This document shows, piece after piece, positions 26,800 through 39,800 of a stretch of DNA of 64,000 nt; within the stretch, counting starts at the first letter, position 1; each line of letters opens with the position of its first letter. The stretch comes from Echinococcus granulosus (taxonomy: Eukaryota > Platyhelminthes > Cestoda > Cyclophyllidea > Taeniidae), in assembly GCF_000524195.1 (NCBI RefSeq), contig NW_020170475.1:71902-135901 (forward strand), read 5' to 3'. A model generated the notes under the pieces. That model did not search any database, was not told where the DNA came from, and saw only the letters and a list, made by a program, of their open reading frames with translations. The position numbers and the translations under genes were made by a program.

Positions 26800-27835
26800 G
26801 CTCATTGGCACCAAGGTTTTGAAGAAAGTCTCTCTTCCGGGATACGTAGATGCGGGTAATGTCATAAGTGTTCCAATTTTTACGCTCATGGGGTTTAATT
26901 CGCTCTTATGAATGGTGCTTCCATAACACACCCAAGCTCGTGCTTGACAGGCAGTCACTGCCAGTTTCTCCACAGTGAGTAATTTGTTGTACCATGCCCA
27001 TCGTGTGGTAGGGAGGATATGAAGGCAAACGGGGTATCACCCTTATAGAAATTTGCAAATAGTGGTAGTAGTAACAAAAACACCCGCATGAAAATAGCTA
27101 GATATCTTAACAAGTGGTGACGCCACCGAAAAAGCTACAAGACTGGAATCGCCTAGTGAGACTGATGTGTCTTCCGAAGCATAGTTGTCAGAGGGTGATC
27201 TACGCAAGATATTTTCAACACAATGAATACATTAGGCCTCACAGCCACCAGTCAACCCCACTGCGCAATGGACGCTGATTGACGAGAAAGATTTGCTCAC
27301 CCAAAGTCGACAGTATATTCGCTCCTCGTGAATGCGTTTACGTTAGCCCACTTTGATAACCCCACGCTTTTCATACGGAATTTATCACAATTCTCATGCC
27401 TTTCTAAAATAGGTCTGATCTGTTAGCTATGGAAATTCTAATCAAGTATCGCAAATACTGTATTCGATCTTGCGGAAAGTGACAGATAATAAGCCGTAAT
27501 TCTACGCAGCTATGTTAAAAGTCTCGTATGATAAATTGAATTGATCTACCACATCCGATTTATTGAAGTAGCTATCACTGTCAATAGGGAAGCCTAACTT
27601 ACACGCATTTATGGAAAATCAAAATTCATGGAATCACTAATTCACTTGCATCTCATGAAGGTTAGAGGAGGTGCCCAAAATGCACGAACCGATTAGTCCT
27701 CCGCATGCGAAACCCAAGTTAGCATAACATCAGTTTTGCAGCTTTACGCGCATTAATCTCTTCCAAAGGGTCCGCAACAGTAAAATTTAGTCAGCCGTTA
27801 CTACCACCGCAGCGGGAGCATCTCCTCACAGAAAG
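26800..27835. other. Convergent intergenic region, TMEM50-like / ELP1
   Basis: Lies between two convergent genes and probably holds most of the ELP1 3' UTR on the minus strand. A minus-strand AATAAA is at 27559-27564. No other frame is convincing. Confidence 0.5.
27559..27564 (-). terminator. Candidate polyadenylation signal, ELP1
   Basis: AATAAA read on the minus strand, about 270 bases beyond the ELP1 stop. The distance is plausible, but the call is unproven. Confidence 0.35.
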
Positions 27836-30800
27836 TCACAATTGATCCGCTGAATCGTCATAACCGGTGGGAAGAGTAGGAAGGTCTCTACAAGACATCA
27901 GCGCCAGGTCTGAGTGAGCAACACGACGAAAAGAAGTTTGACATCTAAACACCGCTTACCATGGAACGGGTAGCGTCTCGCTGGCCTCACATCACCGTCT
28001 TCATTGAGTCCCAGGGCCTGAAAGAAACGGGGAGAGTTACATCAGCAATGCAACCTTGATACATGATGGAGCATTATTTGATTCATTCACACAGGCTCTT
28101 CGGCTGTCGTAATGGATGGCATGCGCTGTTCATATTAATCAGGCCACCTATTCTCCCGACCAGTCTGTACGCTTATCACAGACCCACTTACCGGCGTACT
28201 ACGGTATAACTATAGTGCCTAATCGGGAGTTGTATGCAATTAAGTGGTATGCTTATTTTTAATGACAAGTAAAAAAAATTATATTTGGTGAAGATAAAAG
28301 GTCACGGAAACAAAATAAACCTTAAATCGAGCATTTCCGTACCTAGGCGAGGACGGATAATGGTCTTTGTAGATGATGCTTTATTTGCTATTAAACCTAA
28401 AAGTATCTAACTTTGCAGTGGCGTATTCACGGATGTCAAACCGATTGAGTTGAGACAAAAATTCAGGAAGTGACCAAAATTGGTATTGCCAATATCAATT
28501 TACGGTTAATTTCTACATTTCAATGGGCTTGGTCTACCATTCTTATTACTTTTGATTTAATCGGCTGCTTACGAAGTAAATCAAATGTGGATATTAGTGT
28601 CGGAAAACAAGAGCGAAACCCAGATAAACGCAAGGAAAACACATGACAACCCTTAGAACATAATAGAAATATGAAAATAGGTCTGAACAGAGCCTACCGT
28701 CTCTCCAGTGATTTCGTTGCACCAAACAACTTTTAGAGCCGCGCGATGGTCGAGCAAGAGGCCGTCGGCCTGACGAGCAAGTTTGGCAGCCGTTGCGGAT
28801 TCACCACACCGCCATAATTCATCAGTAAGGGCTTGGATAGTTTCTAGGTGTCAGAAAAATGGAGATGAAAATGAAAATGAATGAAGGGATTTGGCGTAGC
28901 CCTACCGAAAAGGCGTTGACAGGACGCGATAGTGGTATGGAGCACCTGTATAAGTGCCACTTCCTCAAACTTGCTGCCTCGCTTTGTGGACCACTTGCGT
29001 TCACGTTTCCGTCGGTTTTTCTGAGATCGCCTGTAAAAAAAGGCGGAGAAAAGTAATGGCCAAATCGATCATGAATTGGTGTCAAAAAGGTTTTGGTTAA
29101 ACACGCCAGACTCCACAAAGCGCAGTGCGCAATCAAAATATAAAATAGCAGAAAGATCTGAATTTTCACCAGAGGCAACTATAAGTACGAAAAAAGGGGG
29201 TCATCAAGTTATCCCAAGGCCTTCTATATTTATTTATTGACATCCTAATGCAGCAAGCCTAAAATCCAGAAGTGATGAGCTAATAAATACAACTGGAAAT
29301 TATGTAAAACACTACAAGAAGTAGCTATGCCGAGATGTTGGAGGTTAAGTTATCCGACGATTTTCTGAATTAATGATCAAAAAGGCATCATATAATTGGT
29401 TCACCCATTCGAGAAAAGGTTAGATTTTGTGCAAAACTTGAAAAAAATCTCGGAACAAAAAATTAACCTATTCAGTTATTGTATAAGAAAGTGATCAGCT
29501 GCCACATCGCACGCTACTTTGGCAAATGCTTGTTCAAATTCAAAGAAAAAAAATACTACTTATTCTTCTAGGAATAAGAGCGAATAAGCATCTTAAACAA
29601 CGTAAATGTGAGAGCAATAAGATTCCCTACCCATAACTCTTGGACAAGAAACTATCACGACTTCCCACCGAAGTGGCACTGACGACGCTTCCAGTATCCG
29701 AGAAGAGTTCGCTCTCGGTGTTATCGAAAACTACAAAATATAAATTTAACTTCCTTATCGGCTATTAGGGTCAATAAGCAAAAAAAAATAAACTATTTTT
29801 CCAGACATCGTGTTAGAACATGGAGATAAAAGTACTCAATTATGACATTTTGGTGAGGGTAGAAAATTGCCCTTACAGGTTTGAAATCTATGGAAAGGTT
29901 TGCACCACAGGTAGTGGTACGTCTAAAAATATGTGTCTTTAATTTCCTGACGAAAAAAACAACAGAAAAGTTGAATATTCACTAACATAAGACACTACAA
30001 CACAACTTGATCTAAATTTCTACCATTTAAACAGAATTCACGCATTACTATTTACCACTACAATTTTCCGTCTGAATTCCACCAAAAAAAAAACTTACAA
30101 ATCAACAAAAATTCGGTCAACTCTATCACCTTTTTGACGGTCTCACAAAAGTTCAAGAAAAGGCGCGATTTCATCAGGTGCATATCACAAAAACAAAAAA
30201 ACTGCCATTTGAATCACAGCATTTTTTATTCTCATAAGTTTACGAATTATTGCTGATGCCATGAAATAAACACGTCTAAAATGTAGTTCCCAAGATTTCC
30301 TGAAAGATGCCCGACAAAAGCACTATCAGATACCGTAATTCAAATATTGTCGGCAAAACCACTTGAAACATTCCAATTGTTTGAAGTTGTTAAAAACAAT
30401 AGCCTTCGTGAGTCATTTGGATTAAAGAATATTCTATAATTAATTGCCCCCACACTTCTGTCCCAACGGACAAGCAAACCAAAACAATTGTTAGTAGTCG
30501 TTATCAACAGCTAGCGACATACTTTCGTCGCCGACCCCGAAGGTGGAATTTAGAGTCCTTTCCTTCAGTTCCGCGCGGATCTCAAGCAGACGCTCAAAAG
30601 ACTTGCGAAAATCCTCTGCCTCGGTAGTCAGTCGAACAGCGATATCTTCGGAGGCCTTAAGAGCGCTGCGCTTGAGCAGCGCCATCATCGAACCCGTGTC
30701 GGCCGCATGATGAGCCTTTTACCAAAAGAAATTTATGAACTATTTTCATTACGCTTCATTTTTTTTACTATAATGTAGGTATAACGACGATTCAGACAGA

Positions 30801-33800
30801 AGGGAAATAAAGGTACTTTTACCCAGGTAAATGGGATACTTCATTTTGAGAAGAGTTGTATCACAGTAAAAATAAATCACTCTACAAGTGCTTTTAACAC
30901 AATATGCCCTTCCGCCAAACTCGAAGAACACTCCAAAAGATTCGCTAAACCTCGTTTCTAAATAATAAATATTCGGTAAATAAAGAATGATAGTTGAATC
31001 AAATACTTGAAATTTAGTGCATGAAATGGGTAGAATAAATAATCCGCGCATTATTTTAAAAGCATGAGAAAAGCCCACATTTTAAATTTCTACGATTTCT
31101 TAGCTATTAAATCAAATGAGTAAACTAATAAATGATACACTAAAGAACGAAAGCAAAGCCAACTAGTTCATTTGCAAATTCTAGTGAAATCAGTCATTCC
31201 TTCATAAAAACTACAGGCTGATTATTACAATTAAGCAAAGAGAAAATGAAAAGCACATGCCTGAAGCGAATGCAATCAATGACTCTACACTTATATTATT
31301 ATTGCAGAAAATACCCTCATAAGTATTTTCTCGAATTTTCCACATAAAGCATTCAATATTAGAAAGGATCTGGGGACTTCCTTATACACAATCGATTTCT
31401 TGTAAAAAATTATTATTCTACACGCTCACCAATCTGCGAGCCTCCAACCAGAGACCGCCTTCAGCGGCTATGCTGACTGCACCTTCGTAGTCCTGCGTGG
31501 CAAAAGAAAAGAACAACATTGATTTAGGAAAGAAATATGCAATTTGGAAGGACAGAATAGGAGGGATACTCACATGTAAACATTCCGAATAGATTGAAAT
31601 AGCTTCTTCGAAACGACCAAGAGACGTGAGATTCACTGGATTGGAAGAAAAGGATATAAATACGAAACAACAACTAGGTCATTGATCGGTCAAAATTGAC
31701 ATATTTTCACTCGGAAACCCAACTAAATAAGTAAAATAAGGCCATCAATGACATACTATTTACAAATTTGCATTTACATTCCTCTGCAAAAGTGCTATAT
31801 CAAGGACGTTACTTCGTATTGGCACGACGAACTCAACGGTATTTGAAATTTAAGCATGAAATACACTGAATTAGATCATATTCCCCATCATGTAACTCAT
31901 CGCTTTGAAATTATCTAATTAGCTGTTTTGATCAGAAAAGCTCTCAAAATTTCCCTTTAGTAGTAATGCTTTCTCCCTTTTTCGAGGCACTTTCATCTAA
32001 AACAAATAAGGCCATTTATTTAAAGCGAAATAGATTCAAGCGACCCCAGGTTTCGTTATTCAAGGAATGACTGCGCAATTGAAGCCAGTTCAACGATGGA
32101 ATTTTTCGAAGTATTAATGATGTCAAACATTTCATCACCTATAATCATGCAGTAGGAATATGTTAGGACTAAAAGATTAAATTTGCAGCAATGTTTTGAA
32201 GGTAAAACAATACGAATGAAACCAAATTGTCGAAACTAGAACGAGAGTTTTACAAATATAAAATCTTATTATTCATAATGTTTTGTATATTTGTAGAAAA
32301 TAAATGACATGAAATTTCTACAAAAAAAAACAACTATCCAGAAGTAGATTTAAAACAAGATTCCTCAAAACTACTTCTCCAATAAGGCCAGCTACGATTG
32401 TGGTGTAATCACAATATCGTAAAAATTTCTAAACAAAATTCTGAGGTAAATTAATGTAGCACATATATTTGAAACAAGACAATAAAAGCAATTCCACTAA
32501 GCAGTTTTAAATACGCATCAACAGAAAATGAACACAAAAGTAATGCAAAGTTGTCGATCAAATAAGTCTCCACAAAGCCCCTCAAAGAGAGGAAAAAGAG
32601 AGGAATGTGGCCTACTCACTGGCGAGGCGCGAGGCCTGACAGTGAACCTCCTCGGCGGACAGCACTTCCTCGGCCTCCGCGTCGGCGGTTGAGGAGGCCG
32701 CAGCACAAGCGACGGCGACACGCCAGCGACGGGTGGAGTTAGTAGAGAGGAAGATGAGCGCGGCGGAGGCGAAATGATTTGCGCGCAGATGCACCTCTCC
32801 AGCTGCCACAAGGCGCCGCGATGCCACCAATTCTCTCGCCCACAGCCTGCTGATCTCCTGAGATTTGCAAAGGGTGAATCTTACTGCCCAACCACATCCA
32901 ACTCCGTTCCTAACTCAGTACTGGTGGCATAACTAAGGAGACTTACAAACGTTACTTGGTGATGGATTTGACACAGAGAAATTCGATTTTCCTAACATTT
33001 CACACACTTTCCGATAGCTTACCGATTTACTATTGTCTAAATGAAGCTTAAGTATAGGGGAAGAAGGTCTACTAGCTGTGGAGTAGAGGATGCTGATGAA
33101 ATGCATTTAAGAAAGGTAACGGCCATTTACCACAGAGAAAAACAATATCCCAACTGATTTTGAAGCCACTACATGAAGTCTCATCAATTAATCGTCACAT
33201 ATTTTCATACCACTTTCGATAAATGCTGCTATAAAGAATATTATCTACCGTTGCGTCCACTGATCTAGTGCCACTGATTTTAACCCCTTTCTCTTTGAAC
33301 CGCCAACAGATAAATTTATAAACGCGATAGAAAGGAGAAGCTGAGACGAACAGAGAATTGCGGAGTCCCTGGCACGAGTAAATCCAGTGCTTCTGAAAAG
33401 AGCTTCTGTTTCTTCACGACCTCACGGAACTCCTCCCAATGGGTCAAACCTACGCACGTAAGAACGAGTTTCTATAAACACAGACACTAACAAAGAGGCG
33501 GTATGATTATTTTTTACCCACCCGCTGAATGAAGACTTTGAAGAGCCTTGGAGTAGCGATGCAGCAACAGATCAATTCGAGCATGCTGGTAGGCCGTGCT
33601 GGCTATGCGATTGTCACCAGTGTCTGCACAAAGAGCCCGTAGTTGCTGCAGGCAGGGCTGGTACTCCTTGGGGTCCAATTGGGTACGGTCAGCCATAGCT
33701 TCGGCTAGGACGAGGTTGTAGGTGCCCAGAGCGATATGGAAAAGCTTCACGGGCGAGACGTAGTACTGGAGTTGACGTAGGCCCCGCTCCCACACATCCA

Positions 33801-36800
33801 CATCACCCTTGTCTGAAGGCAGTAAAAAGAGAAAAAGTACAATCGCACCTTCTGAGAGAGCAAGCAGATAAGGAATCAATTCATCCAGAACCAGAGAGCA
33901 GAGAAATTCAGTTAAGACATCAACTATAACTTAAGAACTAAGTTAGAAATTAGACTTATTCCCCATTAGTTGTTAAAATAAATCTTTATGGATGGAGTAA
34001 TTTCAAAATAGAAAAGATTAGATATGTGTTTTGGCCTCTGTGACTAAAACGACGATTGATTAAAATATGAACTTCAAATTTTTAATTCATTGAAAGAGTT
34101 ATAAATAGAGTACCTTTAAAGTCATTAAGAAGGGCTAGGCCCTTTTCCACCTCTTGAGGCTGCATTTTCACGTAGCAGGTGAGAATCGGTAGAATGAATC
34201 TAATAAAGATAACAATAGAGTCCGGAGTTAGCCTAAGTATTTCCATTTATAGAGGAATCATTCAGATGTTCGATGAAAATAACGCAAAATTAGGAAATCT
34301 ACAGCGATATCTGATTGTCTTGATTAGAAAAACCTTCGTAGGGAATCGAAGATCTGAAACACGATCACACCAATGAAAACCCACAACTAGCTCTGTAACA
34401 CTAAAGAATCACGCTAAGCGGAATGTTGAGACTTTTCATGACCGCTCAGACAAGCATAACACTCACTACCGCAGCAATGGACTTACTTCTTAGGCTCGGG
34501 AAGCATGGCTTTGAGGAGAGCTTCACAGACGAGATTTACCTTTGTGGCGGGGTACGGTTCGGTCAAAGGAGCACGAGGGAAATCATCACGAATATGAGTA
34601 GCAACTTCGGCGAGAGCAGCTTGAGCTAGGGGTCGTTTGCTCCCAAAGAATCCGTTGTACTCTGTTTTTGTTATATCTTCCTCGCTGTGGAGAAAGAGCA
34701 GGAAAAAAAACCAGTATTCAAACTAACGAGCGGAAGCAAACCCTACCTAATGGTGAGGTTTTCAACTTAGTTGGAAATGCACTAGTAGATTGAGGCACAC
34801 ATTAACAAGGAACAATTTGAAATTTGCGATAATTGTAAAGGTTTATACTTAACACATTGCACCAAAAATAATCAAAACAAATAAAGATTTCTTCAAATAG
34901 CGCACGTTGTATTTTGACGCGGGAATTAACTGGCAAAATACATCAAACTCGGTATTATCAGTCTTGAAATCACTATATCCGACAGTAGTTTCAGCGAGGA
35001 AAACCAAAATTTTCCCCATGAAATGGAAATGACTATTGGTGGAGCAGTTTTCTCCCCTTGCAAACTTACGTTAGGTCCGAGACGAGGAGAGTGATGTGTT
35101 CGGGCGAGGAAATTTGGTGCACGAAATTGGCAACGCTTGAGAGGAATTTGGGCGGATCGTAGTCGTAGAGGAGGTTGAAGTTGATCCGATGACGGCGCAT
35201 TGTCTCTATCGCGTCTGCATAACGCATGCTGTTGTAAAAATAATATAATTAAGGGTAGTGAAAAAAGTTTCATGAGTCCGCTTGTTTTGGCATAAACTTT
35301 TGAAAATTGTAAACACCTACGCTTACCCCTAATCAGTGCAAATTTCTGACACATCACAAAAGGTTATAAGGTTATTTCGTACAAAAGTGGCAAATCCAAA
35401 AGTGGACTTCATTTTGGGTAAACTTTCATAAGTAATGTTTAATTGATTCAACGTAGTTTAATGACCATGAGGGGATTATATTATCGTTTCGGGCGCATGA
35501 ACTAGATACCCAGGAATGGGACAAAAACCACTTACATTGACATATCCATCCACTATCTAGGATTTTACGTGTATTAATATCTTTAAGTAGCATACGGTAT
35601 CCAAAGTTGAAAAGGTGAAGAAGAATTTGCAATTTTCCATCAAAGGAGAACCAGGAAAGACTTAACTGTACTCATCGCCCGAAATTAATGAATACTAGTG
35701 AATTGCCTTAAATCCTGAAATACATGAATATATAACACTACTAGACTTTTGTTTAAATACACCTTTCACATAACTTTGAGTCATCTCAAAGTTAATTGGA
35801 GCTGAGGATATAGTCGCAGTTAAGACTAATATTACATTTGGTGCATTATTAAATCCAAGTTGGATTGTGAAATAAAATTTATTCTGTTCAAATATTCAAA
35901 ATGCATCAAGTGAGTAAATTAAGCTCAAAGAAATTACGAAATAACGCTTTCAGACTTTAAAAAATAGCACTATTTTGGATTTCCCAATGATTTCATCGCT
36001 AGATCCTCATGACCCACCAGACTTTATGAGAAACGAAAATATAAAATCGGTCAAAAACGATTTGGTTCTAGGTTCAAATACACTTTTTTCCAGACACCTG
36101 ACCATGGATTTTAGTTTAACTAGTGAAAACATTGATTAAATGTCGGATCTCATAAAATGAAAAACAAGGGAAATGAGAGGGGTCAACCTATCGAAAATTG
36201 GTGCAAGGTGATTGAAGACAAGAGCTCGTGGGTGAATTTCCTCGAGATTTCCACGAGGCATCTGGAGCACAGTCTTGGAGGCACGTGCCACTGCGGCTAC
36301 CAGACGCGCACCCGACTCGAGAGCTCGTGGTGCGAAGTTATTGCTGTTCAGTCGCTTCTTCAGGCTTGCCACGACCGAGTGAACTAAAATAAGCGGGAAA
36401 AGTGCGCATTAAGCAATTTGGTAATGATTTCTACGCTTTCAAAGGAGTATAAAACTATCTTTAAACTTGGTACATAAGAATGTACTAAAAGGACCTTATC
36501 AACCTCAACACCAATATTGCCTAAATAAAGAAGTTTAATGGACTCAACCAAATGTTGGGTAGGAGCATCGAAAACACTCTTTCATTAAGATAGGAGGGAA
36601 AATGACGCATACCTAATAGATTGATTGTGAAAATCTACGTCACAAAAAACCTTTTAATTCGCGCTTAGAGTGGTTCAGTACATTCCAGGCTTACATTCCA
36701 TGGATTCCAAAGCCAAAGGCACGGTGAACAGTTGGTTCTTCAAACTGGTGACAAGCAGAAAGTCAGAGTGAAGGAAAAGGGATGAGCACGAACGCATCAC

Positions 36801-39800
36801 GCACTCGCCAGTCATCGTCGCCCTTGTCGCTGGCGTCGGCCATGGCAACGCGCAGAGTTGGTGGCTGCTTGATTGCAGACCCACAAGGTGGGTCTGGTGC
36901 AAAGCCTGACTCTGGCAGCTGAAGGAGACGGCATAGATTTGGTCGCAGGCGAAGGGAAAGCTGGCAGGGGTTACGTCGGGAAATTCGTAAACTGCGGTAC
37001 TTCCACATCTCGCAGTATCTACATTAAAATGAAGAACATGCCAAATAAAATTTTGAATTAGCAGGACGGTGTGAAACACTACTGATCGGCATAGCTGGCA
37101 CTCGTATAGCTTGATAGTTTGCTCAAATATATAACAAACATTTGCACAAAAAGCTGACCTTCGAGGCACTTAAGTTTGACAATGTGAATGCCTCCATCAC
37201 CAACTTGAACAACGATTTCGCCGCTGAGTCCATATACAAGTCCGTTGATAACGGAGGTGGCAGTGTTGGCGAGGGAAGCGAGACACCTAAAATAACCACC
37301 GTATTAAAAACCACCATGACAAGCATCCATTAATTGCAAGTGGTCTTATTAGGATACCCAGTTAGACGAAGTGACCAATATTATGCTGCATTACAGTGTC
37401 ACAAGCAACCAGCCACAGATATTGAAGTGTGGTGAAGCATTTACTGATTTTTTGTTTCACTGATTCTGCATCTACGATTTCCGGTTTTGAGCTATCATTG
37501 GCACTACTAGTTTTAAACGAATACTTCTAACACGGTATACAGTTTTTACGAACGTCAAAATTTTTAGCCTTTTAATGAAAACCGAACAATTTATTTTTAT
37601 TTATACGTCATGACCTCTAAAAGATTATAACTTAAGTTTAGAGCTGCCAAGCACAGTGAAATCAGTTTAAGAAAATTCACTTCATTTTAAGGCGAAACGA
37701 TGCTAGCATAATTAGGGATTTGGGTTGGTTTCCAGGTGAATATTACCATAAACGGGCGCATTGTTATATTGGTATTAAACTTTAAAATATGAGGAAATCA
37801 TACTTGAAGCTTGATTAACACAGAAACAGACGAGGCTATCAAAACTCACCGTACTTCAAAAGTGACTGAGTCGTTCATCATCAATTGAGTGAGCATACCA
37901 AGATGACGCCCATCCTGAGAGACAAAGCAAAGCTTCTTGGGAGAAATCCATGTAGCATGCAGCAGTTGACCGTGGAATATAGAAGAAGCGGTTTCGCTGG
38001 CATAAACCACTGCATCCTTTCTAATAACAACGAAACCAAAATAAAAAAGCAAGTGCTCGAGGCGTGTTCCTTAAAAATTTACTGAAAACTTGGGCTATGA
38101 AGTGAGGATGACGGTAAACTATACTAGCAATGCTTCATCTAACTAAAGTGGGACAAATGGACAAAATGAGTTTAACGTTTATAAAAGCAAATCAGTCTCA
38201 ATAAACCTCGGTTAATCTGGCGAAGATAGTACAAAAGCATTTAACATTGCTACTAGAACAGGCACAGAAAACAAAACCTTGTGAATCATTAACAGAAAAT
38301 ATGAGAACTGGACAGTGAAAAAGCCGTTAAGAAACATCCCAAAATCAGTAAATTCACGGATAAGGACGGTATAAGTTCCACAGTTTTCGATTACAAATTG
38401 AAAGCTATATTGTAGCACAGGGTTTAGAGAAGACAAAAGCAATAAAACCGACACGATTTTGAAAAATATGCCACCTTAACGAGCGCAAACGCCTAATGTG
38501 TAAACAAACATTTCTACGAAGGATAGCTTAAAGCTTGATTTTTAGAAACATTTATATTCATTGATCAAAACAAGTAACAAAAAAGTGAAGGTCCACTAAA
38601 GTGAGTAAGTTCATATTTCAAAAGAATAAAGTGATATGGAGTGTGACACATCTTGGAGTTGAAAAACAGACTTTTTCGATACGTAGATAATATTCAAAAT
38701 GAAGAATGGTAAAATGACCCTTACGGAAGCTCAAAATGTATTTGATCCACAAATTAAAAATAATGGGAAAGGTAGACATGAGGCCTGCAAGCCTCGTCAA
38801 CTAAGCTTAATCACGCCGCAAGATAAGCCAACCCCTCACATGCATAATAAAAAGCAATGCGATACAAATCTAACGGAGGAACGTTTTAGTCCCATATTTT
38901 ACCAATGTGGGCCTTAGAGTTGTCCACAATGCGGCCACCACCTTAATGCTGTAGTTTTTTGTTCAATTCCCGTCGCACAACTTCCTAATAATGGCGCAGA
39001 CGTTCCATGAAGATAGTTTCGCTGACGACTCGATTGAATGATTGCGTAGAGAGCCACCAAAAGATCCAACACCAACAACCTCGTCTCAAAAAGCCGCCTA
39101 TTTTTACAGCATACACAAGTGTGGATGTGGTAGACACCTATCACAGGGAAACCTACTTCAGGGCCCATGCTTTAGTGGCACAAGGAGCACTGTCGGGCGC
39201 AGCCTGTTGCCTCTGCTGCAGCACCGTCAGGTTAGCCGAGGTGAGGCGCTGAGGGCCACACCAGTTGGTAGCCAGCGCAAGGACCCAGGGTGCAGCAGTA
39301 GAATCAGTGGGCTGGACGAAAAGGGTGACGCCATCGTCAACCGCATTCGGCCACGCGGGCGAGAGACTCACCGCGCCTACGGCCGAGGGAAAGATGAGGC
39401 GGGTGGCGCACATAGGTGGTGGGATAGTGGCGTGCGCTAAGGCAGTCAGGCCTACGTTACCTTCGAGGAAGTGGAAATGAAGTAGCTTCACCTAATTCCG
39501 TGCTCTCAAGATTTTTATAACAGTAACTTGGCTATTTGTCGATCAGGTCGCTGATTAAAAGAGAGAAGGATATTTTAAATGCTTTCTTTCGGTTAAAGTT
39601 GGAATTAAACATTTTGAAATGATAGGGTTCCTAAAACACAGTTGGACCTTAGGTGCCGCTAGAGTAAAAGATTTTGTGATATGCTGATGTTGCTATCATG
39701 CACAGTCTCTACAAACTGCCGCCGCTCTCATACTACTTTGCCGTGTTACCCTTGACATGATCAATTTCATCAAAGGTTATGTTTACATACTTGGTGAGGA

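Noticed and set aside
38917..39111. Open frame between ELP1 exons 9 and 10 with an in-phase acceptor
   Set aside because: It ends in a stop with no donor that keeps frame, and it has no ELP1 resemblance. Exon 9 (phase 2) joins exon 10 (phase 2) directly.
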